DNA of 64,000 nucleotides from Fimbriimonadia bacterium (GCA_026129765.1 JAHCHP010000006.1:1-64000), one strand, 5' to 3'; shown: positions 53,467 through 61,984, numbered from the stretch's first letter. Translations and numbers: made by a program. The notes: generated by a model not told the origin, from the sequence alone.

Positions 53467-54240
53467 ATGAATGATGATTTCATGATTGCGGGCAAGCGTT
53501 TTCAATCCCGCTTAATGGTTGGCACAGGCAAATACCCAGACAGCGAAACGATGGCGCGGGCGATTGAGGCATCCGGCACGCAAATTGTTACGGTGGCTTT
53601 AAGACGGATCAACCTGGATGAACCGAAACGCTCAATTTTGGACGAATTGGACTGGACCCGCTATCAAATTATGCCCAATACCGCTGGCTGCCAAACGGCA
53701 GAAGAGGCGATCCGCGTGGCAAGAATGGCGCGCGCGATGGAACTCAGCGATTGGATCAAGGTGGAAGTGATTCCCGACCCCAAATATCTGCTGCCGGACC
53801 CCATTGGAACCTTTCAGGCTTGCGAAGTGTTGGTCAAGGAAGGCTTTGTGGTGCTGCCTTATATCAATGATGACCCGGTGCTGGCAAAGCGTTTGGAAGA
53901 GATCGGCTGCGCGACGGTGATGCCATTGGCTGCGCCCATCGGCTCTGGGAAAGGGTTCAGCGTGAACTTAGAACAGATTCGCATTATCATCGAGCAAGCC
54001 AAGATTCCGGTTGTGGTCGATGCGGGGCTGGGCGTGCCGTCCGATGCCGCCAAAGCATTGGAGATGGGCGCGGAAGCGGTGCTGGTGAACACGGCGATTG
54101 CCAAAGCCAAAGACCCCGTTTCAATGGGAGCCGCGTTCAAAAAAGGAGTCGAGGCAGGGCGCATGGCGTTTCTGGCGGGGCGGATCCCTGAACTGCCCTA
54201 TGCTTCCGCCTCCAGTCCGTTGGAGGGAGTGGCTCGATGA
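53467..54240 (+). CDS. thiG: Thiazole synthase
   Basis: A 257-residue TIM-barrel enzyme that builds the thiazole phosphate moiety of thiamine from 1-deoxy-D-xylulose 5-phosphate, dehydroglycine and sulfur carried on ThiS-thiocarboxylate. The Schiff-base lysine is in [17 protein letters not shown], the phosphate-binding regions are [12 protein letters not shown] and [30 protein letters not shown]. The length is normal. First gene of thiG-thiE-thiS-thiO, its stop overlapping the next ATG by 4 bases. Confidence 0.96.
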   Translation: MNDDFMIAGKRFQSRLMVGTGKYPDSETMARAIEASGTQIVTVALRRINLDEPKRSILDELDWTRYQIMPNTAGCQTAEEAIRVARMARAMELSDWIKVEVIPDPKYLLPDPIGTFQACEVLVKEGFVVLPYINDDPVLAKRLEEIGCATVMPLAAPIGSGKGFSVNLEQIRIIIEQAKIPVVVDAGLGVPSDAAKALEMGAEAVLVNTAIAKAKDPVSMGAAFKKGVEAGRMAFLAGRIPELPYASASSPLEGVAR

Positions 54241-54881
54241 ACCTTTCGCTGCCGAAGCCAGGACTCATCTTCGTGATCGATTATGACCGGCGCGCTGAAT
54301 CGAGGTTCTGGCAGCAAACGGCAGATGCAGCCTTGAAAGGGGGGTGCGATTGGCTGATTTTTCGGGTAACTGAAACACCGCTTGACCAATTGCAAGGCTT
54401 AGCGTATGATCTGCGCGCCATGACCCAGCAGCGCGGCGCGCTTTTTTCGGTTCGCAATGATGTGGGGTTTGCCGCGAGCGTTGATGCAGATAGCGTCCAT
54501 TATTCCGAAGACCGCTTGAAAACGGGGCTTGAACCGTACCGGTTGAGAGGCTGTTCGGTTCACTCGGTTCAGAGCGGTCAAATCGCAGAAGCGTCCGGCG
54601 CAGATTATCTGTTGGCAGGCGCGATGTTTGAGACCAGTACCCATCCCGGCAAAAGTCCACATGGTGTCTCGCTGATCACCGCCCTCCGAGAATCGACCCG
54701 CTTGCCGGTGTACGCGATCGGCGGTCTGACGCCGCAAAACGCGGGACAAGTTATGTGGGCGGGCGCATGGGGAATCGCGGTGATTTCCGGTATTGCCGAT
54801 GCCGCCTCTCCGCAACATGCAGTTGAGCAGTATAAACAAACGCTTTTGGAGAGTAGGCTTTATGAAACAGCTTTACATTAA
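54237..54881 (+). CDS. ThiE/TenI-family thiamine phosphate synthase-like protein
   Basis: A 214-residue TIM-barrel protein. Late motifs match the family: [30 protein letters not shown] and [12 protein letters not shown]. The early ThiE motif (QLREK, pyrimidine pyrophosphate) is replaced by IFRVTE and the GQ-D-L-P stretch by HYSEDRL, so key substrate residues are missing. It is therefore closer to TenI, the thiazole-phosphate tautomerase, than to ThiE synthase; a true synthase activity is doubtful. Placed between thiG and thiS, which also fits TenI. ATG overlaps the thiG stop; the thiS start lies inside its 3' end. Confidence 0.75.
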   Translation: MNLSLPKPGLIFVIDYDRRAESRFWQQTADAALKGGCDWLIFRVTETPLDQLQGLAYDLRAMTQQRGALFSVRNDVGFAASVDADSVHYSEDRLKTGLEPYRLRGCSVHSVQSGQIAEASGADYLLAGAMFETSTHPGKSPHGVSLITALRESTRLPVYAIGGLTPQNAGQVMWAGAWGIAVISGIADAASPQHAVEQYKQTLLESRLYETALH

Positions 54882-55068
54882 CGGGGAATTACGCGAATTG
54901 GAGGATACCATTCTATCTGTGCAGGACCTCTTGGACTCCAAGCGGTTAGACCCGCGCATGGTCGTGGTGGAATACAATGGCGAAATCGCGCCGCGCAGCC
55001 AATATGCGGAAATCAATCTGAAACAAAATGACCGTCTCGAAATCGTGCAGATGACGGCAGGCGGTTAA
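54862..55068 (+). CDS. thiS: Sulfur carrier protein ThiS
   Basis: A 68-residue ubiquitin-like protein ending in the essential GlyGly tail (VQMTAGG), which is adenylated and converted to a thiocarboxylate that gives sulfur to the thiazole. The beta-grasp pattern is [14 protein letters not shown] and MVVVEYNGEIAPRSQYAEI. The start was set at ATG 54862 because the longer frame would overlap most of thiE. It overlaps the thiE end by 20 bases and is 4 bases from thiO. Confidence 0.93.
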   Translation: MKQLYINGELRELEDTILSVQDLLDSKRLDPRMVVVEYNGEIAPRSQYAEINLKQNDRLEIVQMTAGG

Positions 55069-55072
55069 ACCT

Positions 55073-56179
55073 ATGGAATCGCGAACAGTAATTATTGGCG
55101 CGGGCGTGATCGGTTTGGGCATCGCCTACGAGTTGGCAAAGCGCGGCGAGCGTCCGCTGGTGTTGGAACAGCAGCCCTCAGGCGGCGAAACCTCGTCGGC
55201 ATCCGCCGGAATGATTAATCCCTTCAGTTTGACGGGAGCGGAATCGTCAATTGCGCGCTGGGGATTAGAAAGCCTCCATCTGTTTCCTGAATGGGCATCG
55301 GACTTGCGGGAACGAACCGGCATGGAGATCGGCTGGCAACAGGCGGGCGCGTTCAAAATCGCTTATTCCGAAGAAGAACATCGCGGGCTGAAAGAGGCAC
55401 TGGCATGGATTCAGCCGTTGGACCCTCAAGCCGACTGGATCGATATTTATTCTGCCCGCAGCGCAGAGCCGTTGATTGGTCCTGAAGCGGTGGCGGCGCT
55501 TTGGCTTCCCAATGAAGGACAGGCGCATACCTCCCGATTGCTGGACGCGCTCCGGGCGGTGGTGATAAAGATGGGCGGCGAGATTCGAGGCGGGCAACGA
55601 GTAACGGGGTTCGATACCCGGCGCGCGCGCGCGATTCGCGTTCGCTTGCAAGAGGAGGACGCGGTGGATGCGGATCGGTTTGTGATTGCGGCAGGCGCAT
55701 GGTCGGCGGCTTTGTTGAAGCCGTTGGGGATCGATCTACCCTTGCGTCCCACGCGAGGGCAGAGCATCCTGCTGCATGACGCAGCTGCGCCCCTTCAGCG
55801 CAATTTGGTCACCCGGCATAACTATATCGTGCCAAAGGAGGGCGGCGCGATTCTGTTGGGCGCGACGGTCGAAGAGGCGGGCTTGGACCGGCGGGTCACG
55901 GCGGGCGGTATCGCCTCTTTGCTGAATTCGCTGTCTGCTACGTTCCCCGCCTTGGGCAACGCGACCCTGACTCATTTTGCCGCGGGACTGCGCCCCTCCA
56001 CCCCAAACGATGAGCCTTTCATAGGCGCGGTTCCCGGATGGGATAACTTATGGATCGCGACGGGACACGGCAGGCACGGTATTCTGCTGGCGCCTTGGAC
56101 CGCCCAGCGTCTCGCGGAGGGTATCCTTAACGGCAACAGCGAACTGGCCATGCCCGCTCCGGTTGTGGATGAGGCGTGA
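55073..56179 (+). CDS. thiO: Glycine oxidase ThiO
   Basis: A 368-residue FAD-dependent amine oxidase that converts glycine to the dehydroglycine used by ThiG. Rossmann GxGxxG motif VIIGAGVIGLGIAYELAKRG at the N terminus, then GGETSSASAGMINPFSL. DAO-type regions include PLRPTRGQSILL and IVPKEGGAILLGATVEEAG; the terminal GLRPSTPNDEPFIGAVPG is characteristic. Last gene of the thi cluster; its stop is 40 bases from the convergent metalloprotease stop. Confidence 0.93.
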   Translation: MESRTVIIGAGVIGLGIAYELAKRGERPLVLEQQPSGGETSSASAGMINPFSLTGAESSIARWGLESLHLFPEWASDLRERTGMEIGWQQAGAFKIAYSEEEHRGLKEALAWIQPLDPQADWIDIYSARSAEPLIGPEAVAALWLPNEGQAHTSRLLDALRAVVIKMGGEIRGGQRVTGFDTRRARAIRVRLQEEDAVDADRFVIAAGAWSAALLKPLGIDLPLRPTRGQSILLHDAAAPLQRNLVTRHNYIVPKEGGAILLGATVEEAGLDRRVTAGGIASLLNSLSATFPALGNATLTHFAAGLRPSTPNDEPFIGAVPGWDNLWIATGHGRHGILLAPWTAQRLAEGILNGNSELAMPAPVVDEA

Positions 56180-56219
56180 GAGGGGAGACCAGAAACGGCG
56201 AAACTTCCCCTTTCAACCC

Positions 56220-57728
56220 TCACGGAGCCGCGATGAGACGCGCCATCCCCCCGCATGACTCGATGCGCACCCGGCGGTTGATGACAAAGTTGCCGGTTTG
56301 CGAGCCTGCTTTAATCCGAAGCGTGGGATAGTCGATCAGCTCCGGGTTGAGGTGGGTGGGGATGGCGTTGGCTCCCGCAGCGGTGGTTTTGAACGGTTGC
56401 CCGAACGTTCCCACTTGAGTCCCGTTATAGGAAAAATCGACCCACACATCCAACAGTCGGAAGTTCTCATGATCCGGCGCGACATCGGTGATGGTGGCGG
56501 CGTTGTGCGCCTCGTTGGCTTGACCGATAGGGACTCCGGTGGGCGTGCCAGCAAACAGCACGTCGGGGTTAGTAAAGTAGCTAATACGTTGACCGGGGCT
56601 GTAAGCCATCACCGTGCGATACTGGGTTCCGTTTGTGCCGGTAAATCGACGCCCATAGGAATAGCTATACAAATTGCAGCCTCCGCCCGCGTTCTCGCGA
56701 TCATGATGGCAGCCTTGATTATGTCCCACTTCATGCGTGTGTGTATTGCCATTGACGCAAAAGTAGGTAGTCACGCTGTAGGCAAAGCCGACATTTCGCG
56801 CCGCGCACCACGCCAACCCGCAATAGGCTCCGTGATTCACCAACAGCGCGACATGATCCGCGCGGTAATTATTTCTCAGCGTATGCACTTCATCAAAGAA
56901 CCCATCGCTCCCATTTGTCAACCGGTCTAAGTGGTCGCCATAACTGCCATTCTCGTCATACTCCACTTCATGCATATGCGCTAAACGAGCGCGAAGCAAG
57001 ATGTTGCTGTTCTGATAAGCCAAATCTTGGAGGTCCACCGCTTGCTGGCAAATGGCGCGGATCGCATTGGTGCCGCCCGCGTTGCTTCTTGCGACGGAGG
57101 TGTAGACCATCAACATATCAATTACAGGCGTAGGGCGAACACATGAAGCCACCCCGAAATCATCTCCTTGAGGCGTGAAGTCGCTGTTAGGGGGAGCAAA
57201 CGGGTCGGATATCAGCGGGTCGCTTGTGTCCACCGAGTCCATGGATAGCGATACCTCGTCATTGCCGCAACCTGCCAAACGATGGGTGTCAATCTGAGTG
57301 ATCAGGTGAACGCCATCGCCCGCATAACGAGTTCCAAAAAGAAGGCTGTAGAACTGCGCATCGATATGCGTCATCACCACATCGTGATACACCGTCACAA
57401 CGAACTGACCGTGCGGCAGGTTCTCAAGTTCTCCAAACAGCGAGAAACTGTTGGAGGTTCGCTTATCCACCCGAACGATCATTCCAACCCAATCGACATC
57501 GCGGGAGAGATTCAACTGAACGCGGTCGCCGACTTTCAGACCTCTCAATGCGGGAATGTCAAATCGGACAGGGTGGGCGGCAACCACTTCAGGACCCAAG
57601 GCGGGCATCGTGAACGATTCGCTGGGTTTCAGATGATGGAACAGGGGCAAGGGCGGCTTTTGCTGAGCGGAAAAGCCTACGCCCATGAGCGTGAACGCTG
57701 CGAAGAAGAGTGTCAGTATTGTTCGCAT
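56220..57728 (-). CDS. Secreted reprolysin-like (M12B-type) metalloprotease
   Basis: A 502-residue exported zincin with signal peptide (TILTLFFAAFTLMGVGFSAQ). A prodomain (about residues 25-180) precedes the catalytic domain, whose zinc-binding motif HTHEVGHNQGCHHDRE carries Glu333. The sequence before it (ARSNAGGTNAIRAICQQAVD) is typical for reprolysin-like enzymes of bacteria. The C-terminal about 85 residues (GTFGQPFKTTAAGANAIP onward) resemble the start of a right-handed beta-helix region. It is convergent with thiO and lies 13 bases downstream of the third fibre paralogue, on the same strand; maybe they are co-transcribed. Confidence 0.8.
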   Translation of the reverse strand: MRTILTLFFAAFTLMGVGFSAQQKPPLPLFHHLKPSESFTMPALGPEVVAAHPVRFDIPALRGLKVGDRVQLNLSRDVDWVGMIVRVDKRTSNSFSLFGELENLPHGQFVVTVYHDVVMTHIDAQFYSLLFGTRYAGDGVHLITQIDTHRLAGCGNDEVSLSMDSVDTSDPLISDPFAPPNSDFTPQGDDFGVASCVRPTPVIDMLMVYTSVARSNAGGTNAIRAICQQAVDLQDLAYQNSNILLRARLAHMHEVEYDENGSYGDHLDRLTNGSDGFFDEVHTLRNNYRADHVALLVNHGAYCGLAWCAARNVGFAYSVTTYFCVNGNTHTHEVGHNQGCHHDRENAGGGCNLYSYSYGRRFTGTNGTQYRTVMAYSPGQRISYFTNPDVLFAGTPTGVPIGQANEAHNAATITDVAPDHENFRLLDVWVDFSYNGTQVGTFGQPFKTTAAGANAIPTHLNPELIDYPTLRIKAGSQTGNFVINRRVRIESCGGMARLIAAP

Positions 57729-57740
57729 GATAGGAATCCC

Positions 57741-59171
57741 TCACTGAAGGTTGACCAGTACTAAGACCATACCTTTTTGACCTTTTTCCAAGCGGGTCAT
57801 CGCTTTGCCAAGCACCGTGCCGTGCTTGAACTGGTTTGGTTCCATCGCCATCGCATGCCCCGGCGTGGAGGAGGTCGTCAGCAAATCCTGCGGCTCAATC
57901 GCGCGTTCGGTCGCATCGCACCAGACCCAAACCCTGCCACTGAGGGCAATCGGCGCGCCATGTTCGCTTTCGGTCTGTTTCCCCAACACGATCCCCGAAG
58001 GGAAGTTGTTCGCGCCCGCCACGACGCCCGCCACGCCCCGGCTATGGGCTTGACGGCAGATTCGCAACTGCCCAGGGTTCTCCGGGTCTATCTCCACCAC
58101 CATACCCGGCTCCAACGGCTCAGAAGCGGGGAACTTCTCCGCCAAGTCCGCGCCATCGATCTCCAAGACCTGGATGCGCGCGGTTCCGGTGATATGCAAA
58201 TCCACTTGGGGCGTGTTGGTCCCAATACCCACTTTGCCCCCAATGTAGTAGATATCGGAACCATTCTTGAACCAGACGGTTCCAGTGGACAGGTCTTGCC
58301 AGGTTCCGACGCCGTTCGCATCCGAGACCAACACCTTGCCGTTGGAAGCATCCGTAGGCAGATGAAACCCGGACGCTTTGACCGTACCGTTCACCTCCAA
58401 TCGCGTGGTGGGCGTGGTGGTCCCGATACCCACATTCCCCGAGAAGTACCCGCGCCCCAAAAAGTAGCCCGCGTAGCCGTTGGCTGAATTCGTCAAAGCA
58501 TAGACGCCGTAGTTGACTCCGGTCGGGCGCGACGCGATGGCATAGATACCTGTGCCACTTGCCGCCTCCGAGCGTCCGGTGAGACCGACTCCGAATCCGG
58601 TTGTTGCTGTCGACTGCGCCAGCAAGGCGGTTCCTCCTGTACCCGTGGAGATGAAACGCGCGGTGGTGGTGGAGGGAGACTGCACATCCAGCATAAAGGA
58701 GGGCTTGTCGGTTCCGATGCCGACATTCATGGAAAAGTAGGAGCGACCCACAAAATAACCGGCATATCCACTCGGCGAGTTCGTCAGCGCATAGACGCCG
58801 TAGTTCGTTCCTGAAGCATGGGTCGCCACCCCATAGACGCCAGTTCCGAATTGTGCCGCGCTTTGTCCCCAGACTCCGGTCGCAAAACCGATGCTGCTGT
58901 TCGCCAACCCAAAAACCCCTTGACCGGAGCCAATTGTCTGCCCAAATAGAGCGGCGGCGGAGCTGGAACTGTTGTTCACAAAGAAACTTCCGCCTCGCCC
59001 GGTGCCGGTATTGTTTCCCAGAACGGCAGGGGTGGTTGTGTTGGAAGAACCGCTGATGGGCTGCGCATAGGAACTATGACATGACAAAAAAAGGATCGCG
59101 AAAAAAGGGATCGCTTTCATAACGCGCTTGATTTTGATAAGGCTGAAGTCTGAGCTGTTGAACCTTTTCAT
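57741..59171 (-). CDS. Secreted surface-fibre protein, paralogue 3
   Basis: A 476-residue secreted protein. The start is ATG 59171, with GGAGGG six bases upstream; the longer frame to 59309 is not supported. The leader is extended (KIKRVMKAIPFFAILFLSCH). Unlike paralogues 1 and 2 it lacks the YQGYLRN-type N-terminal module. Fibre repeats (TNYGVYALTNSPSGYAGYFV, NVGIGTDKPSFMLDV) are followed by the same C-terminal domain as the 3677 product (LAEKFPASEPLEPGMVVEID to MVLVLVNLQ). So paralogue 3 is a paralogue 1-type C terminus on a shorter shaft. Confidence 0.7.
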   Translation of the reverse strand: MKRFNSSDFSLIKIKRVMKAIPFFAILFLSCHSSYAQPISGSSNTTTPAVLGNNTGTGRGGSFFVNNSSSSAAALFGQTIGSGQGVFGLANSSIGFATGVWGQSAAQFGTGVYGVATHASGTNYGVYALTNSPSGYAGYFVGRSYFSMNVGIGTDKPSFMLDVQSPSTTTARFISTGTGGTALLAQSTATTGFGVGLTGRSEAASGTGIYAIASRPTGVNYGVYALTNSANGYAGYFLGRGYFSGNVGIGTTTPTTRLEVNGTVKASGFHLPTDASNGKVLVSDANGVGTWQDLSTGTVWFKNGSDIYYIGGKVGIGTNTPQVDLHITGTARIQVLEIDGADLAEKFPASEPLEPGMVVEIDPENPGQLRICRQAHSRGVAGVVAGANNFPSGIVLGKQTESEHGAPIALSGRVWVWCDATERAIEPQDLLTTSSTPGHAMAMEPNQFKHGTVLGKAMTRLEKGQKGMVLVLVNLQ

Positions 59172-59435
59172 TTGAACCCTCCGAAGATCGACTGCTTTTC
59201 TATCTGTGTCTTCTATCTTCAATACAAGTAAGGGTGAGTCCTGCCTCTGAGGAACCTTTCGTTCACGACTTCGCTCTCTTTCAAACTGAGTTTTGACAGT
59301 CAGTTGCAAACGATTCGCTGTTTAGCTTGCCGGAAGAGAATCATTCCGCCGATCCATACGAAGATTGCCTGTTCCCTCGCCGTTCTTACCCTGCGGAATC
59401 CCTCTCTTTCTTTCTGTAACTCAATTGTTGCCATG

Positions 59436-59640
59436 CGTAACTCCGTTACAGAAGGCGGTAACTCCGTTCGTGACGGCGGAAACTCCGTTACAGAAGGCGG
59501 TAACTCCGTTCGTGACGGCGGTAATTCCGTTACAGAAGGCGGTAACTCCATTCGTGACGGCGGAAACTCCGTTACAGAAGGCGGTAACTCCGTTCGTGAC
59601 GGCGGTAACTCCTTTACTGAAGGCGGTAACTCTCTTAAAT
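59436..59640. repeat. Minisatellite of 21-bp units in alternating forms
   Basis: About nine to ten tandem units alternate between TAACTCCGTTACAGAAGGCGG and TAACTCCGTTCGTGACGGCG-type forms, giving a 42-bp super-period. In one plus frame the array reads as a seven-residue repeat NSVTEGG / NSVRDGG, and on the minus strand another frame is open; both are by-products of the 21-bp period, and neither has a start with RBS. It occupies a non-coding gap next to paralogue 3. The rest of 59172-59435 holds the leader and promoter of that gene. Confidence 0.85.
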
Positions 59641-59740
59641 TTTTCAGTTTGCGCTCATTTTGAACTCAAATCGTTTTGATTATTTGCATTAGACGCAACT
59701 GAGTTGAGTCTTATGTTGTTAGCAGGATGACGACGAGTTC

Positions 59741-60136
59741 TTTGTCTTTCCCGGTTCCCCTCGTTTACGGGGGGGATGCTGTATCTGTCCGAGACCCTCA
59801 TTCCGCTAGCCCATAGACAATCAAACTCGTCATTCCCGCGAACGTGGGAATCCAGTTTTTGAAAAGCAGATTCTTCGCTTTGCTCAGAATGACAGCGATT
59901 ATGGCAAGTCAATGATTTTGCGCCTGAAGTCGCCCCGAAACAGCAGGGAAGTCCGCCTTCGCGGACTCCTCGTCTTTCCCGGTTCCCCTCGTTCACGGGG
60001 GGAACCTCACGGAGGGGGGCTTTCAAAGCAGACCCTTCGGCTTCGCTCAGGGTGACAATGCAGGCAGACCCGTTCACTGCGCTCAGGGTGACAATGCAGA
60101 AGCAGACCCATTCGCTTCGCTCAGAATGACAGCGAT
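59741..60136. repeat. Dispersed repeat cluster with 134-bp element copy 1
   Basis: Contains a partial copy of the CTTTCCCGGTTCCCCTCG element (59741-59775), a hairpin of the ATTCCCGCGAACGTGGGAAT type (about 59831-59850), arms of the dispersed family at about 59860-59893, 60026-60057, 60063-60092 and 60099-60129, and the first copy of a 134-bp block (59924-60057). No gene is seen in 59642-60170. Confidence 0.75.
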
Positions 60137-60179
60137 TATGTCATGCCGAGCATCGCCGAGTCATCTACTGTTGACTAAA

Positions 60180-60294
60180 TGGCGAATTCATTCGCGGTTT
60201 AAGCAAGGCGTTAGTTCAGGCGAACCGGGAACTGATAGAGCGGATGGAGCAGAAGATTCAGGCGGTGATAGCGCGGGTGGGGGGGGAGGAGTGA
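60180..60294 (+). pseudogene. C-terminal gene fragment, possibly a DNA methyltransferase-type end
   Basis: A short open frame ends at TGA 60292-60294 with residues ALVQANRELIERMEQKIQAV, a pattern like the C-terminal helix of Eco57I-type or similar DNA methylases. There is a stop codon just upstream, no start and no RBS, and the overlapping frame is in low-complexity G-rich sequence. Too little remains to name it. Its presence between repeats suggests a deletion remnant. Confidence 0.3.
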
Positions 60295-60313
60295 GGGGGT
60301 TTTGGCAGGGCAT

Positions 60314-61264
60314 TCATGACCCTGCGCTTTCTTCTTCTTCGCTGTCCGCGATGTCTGTTGGCGGGAACAACATCGACACTCCTACCGACACCACCAGAGT
60401 GGTCGCAATCACCCCCAACGACCAGCCGGACGGAATCTTGTAAAACGGTGATAGGATCATCTTCACGCCAATAAACGCCAGCACAAACGACAATCCGTAA
60501 TGGAGGTACGCAAAAAGGTTCATAAAACGAGACGCCACAAAATAAAAGGAACGCAATCCCAACACTGCGAACACATTGGCTGTGTAGACTACAAAGGTGT
60601 CGCGCGAAATCGCTAACGCCGCAGGAATCGAATCCACCGCAAACAGCAAGTCCGTGCTTTCGACCAATAGCAGCACCACCAGCAAAGGAGTTGCTGATAG
60701 ACGCCCCTGAAAACGTGTCAAAAACCGCTGTCCGTCATAGGTCGAAGAAATGGGCATGACCCGACGCAGGACACGCACCACGAAACTCCTTTCGATATCC
60801 ACTTCCTGCGAGGGCTTTAGCAACAACCGCAATCCTGTGAGAATCAACACGGCTCCGAAGACGTACACCATCCAGTGAAACAGGTTCAGGAGCGATACTC
60901 CCACCAGAATGAACACTGCGCGCATCGCCAACGCGCCCACCACTCCCCAAAACAGCACACGGTGTTGGTAGGCAGGCGGCACGCGAAAATAGTTAAAAAT
61001 CACCATGAAGACAAACAAATTGTCCACGCTGAGCGACAGCTCGACCAAGTAGACCAAGGCGAAATCAATAGCTCGTTGTTTGCCATCCTGAAAGTAGACT
61101 GCCAGGTTGAACAGCGCCGCCAAACTGATCCAAATGATCACCCAGTTCAATGCCTCGCGCAGGCGCACCTCGTGCGCTTTACGATGCAGCACAAACAGGT
61201 CGATCACCATGCATACACCTACGACTACGCCAAACAGCGCCATCAACCACATCGATTCTCCCAT
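60314..61264 (-). CDS. TerC/Alx-family membrane protein (Mn2+ export-type)
   Basis: A 316-residue integral membrane protein with about nine hydrophobic helices. The family's conserved acidic sites are visible in VELSLSVDNLFVFMVIF and LLVESTDLLFAVDSIPAALA. Alx/TerC proteins export manganese and are often preceded by a yybP-ykoY Mn2+ riboswitch, as here. Start at ATG 61264 with AGGAG 8 bases upstream and outside the riboswitch terminator; the longer frame up to 61342 would run through the hairpin and is rejected. The gene sits between two copies of a 134-bp repeat. Confidence 0.9.
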   Translation of the reverse strand: MGESMWLMALFGVVVGVCMVIDLFVLHRKAHEVRLREALNWVIIWISLAALFNLAVYFQDGKQRAIDFALVYLVELSLSVDNLFVFMVIFNYFRVPPAYQHRVLFWGVVGALAMRAVFILVGVSLLNLFHWMVYVFGAVLILTGLRLLLKPSQEVDIERSFVVRVLRRVMPISSTYDGQRFLTRFQGRLSATPLLVVLLLVESTDLLFAVDSIPAALAISRDTFVVYTANVFAVLGLRSFYFVASRFMNLFAYLHYGLSFVLAFIGVKMILSPFYKIPSGWSLGVIATTLVVSVGVSMLFPPTDIADSEEEESAGS

Positions 61265-61284
61265 CAGTATGACTCCTACTCTCC

Positions 61285-61337
61285 TCTTAAAAAACAAAAG
61301 ACCTCCACTACCTATGCACATAGGTAGTGGAGGTCTT
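61285..61337 (-). terminator. Riboswitch-controlled intrinsic terminator of terC
   Basis: A perfect 19-bp inverted repeat (AAGACCTCCACTACCTATG and its complement, 61298-61337), followed on the minus strand by TTTTGTTTTTT. Its 5' strand includes the CCTCC that would pair as the 3' side of P1 of the riboswitch, so aptamer and terminator are mutually exclusive. Confidence 0.85.
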
Positions 61338-61424
61338 GTCATTTGTGTCGGATACCGGCTGCCTAAACAGCGTCTTGACGATATCCGTCACCTGTTGCGA
61401 AAACAGGGGGCTACTCCCCTCCAG
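61326..61424 (-). promoter_or_regulatory. yybP-ykoY (Mn2+) riboswitch upstream of terC
   Basis: On the minus strand the leader contains the hallmark GGAGGGGAGTAGCC (61409-61422), then a stem-loop CCCTGTTTTCGCAACAGG, CGTCAAGACG, CAGCCGG and the closing ACAAGACCTCC (the P1 3' strand, about 61326-61341). These match the conserved GGGGAGUAGC, UCA-rich and GACC elements of the family in order. The gene is a TerC homologue, the usual partner. Binding should stabilise P1 and prevent the terminator, switching the gene on. Confidence 0.8.
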
Positions 61425-61431
61425 CGCGAGG

Positions 61432-61437
61432 ATTATA
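61432..61437 (-). promoter_or_regulatory. -10 box of the riboswitch-terC transcript
   Basis: Minus-strand TATAAT about 10 bases before the first conserved riboswitch bases. The -35 region is weak. Confidence 0.5.
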
Positions 61438-61499
61438 CCTCATATCGCGCAATATTCTTTGAACCTTTTTCCATTGTTATTTTACCTGCCGAATAGCGA

Positions 61500-61984
61500 C
61501 TGAAGTCGCCCCGAAACAGCAGCGAAATCCGCTTTCGCGGACTCCTCGTCTTTCCCGGTTCCCCTCGTTTACGGGGGGAACCTCACGGAGGGGGGCTTTC
61601 AAAGCAGACCCTTCGGCTTCGCTCAGGGTGACACCATTTATGTTATGCCGAAATGTAGGCGGGGGTTCTTCGTCTCGATACGAAATCGACAGGCAGATTC
61701 GTCTTGGGCAACCACAGGGGGATTGCCCCTACGCTGTTGTCGCGGTTTCATTCGCGGTTTCCATTCAGAAGCAGACCCTTCGGCTTCGCTCAGGGTGACA
61801 ATGCAGAAGCAGACCCTTCGGCTTCGCTCAGGGTGACAATGCCGGCAGACCCATTCGCTTGGCTCAGGGTGACAATGCAGAAGCAGACCCTTCGGCTTCG
61901 CTCAGGGTGACAATGCCGGCAGACCCATTCGCTTCGCTCAGGGTGACAATGCCGGCAGACCCATTCGCTTGGCTCAGGGTGACA
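61500..61984. repeat. 134-bp element copy 2 and 36-bp tandem array
   Basis: 61500-61633 repeats 59924-60057 with about 4 mismatches in 134 bases. After an intervening non-coding stretch (61634-61766), six copies of the dispersed-family arm stand in tandem from 61767 to 61984, about 36 bases apart, alternating GAAGCAGACCCTTCGG and CCGGCAGACCCATTCG forms. At 61998-62023 a truncated third copy of the CAATGATT...GACTGAAGTCGCCC edge stands just before the DGR target gene. No gene is seen in 61443-62082. Confidence 0.85.

Noticed and set aside
59300..59663. Open frames through the 21-bp repeat on both strands
   Set aside because: The frames are open only because the period is a multiple of three. 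No RBS, and the non-repeat parts are not protein-like.
60126..60443. Plus-strand frame before terC
   Set aside because: Low-complexity Gly/Asp/Ser sequence overlapping the terC 3' end; another frame here gives the short gene fragment instead.
61767..61984. CRISPR array
   Set aside because: Repeats of about 30 bases stand almost directly next to each other, with only a few similar bases between; there are no unique spacers and no cas gene nearby. The same unit occurs singly all over the window.
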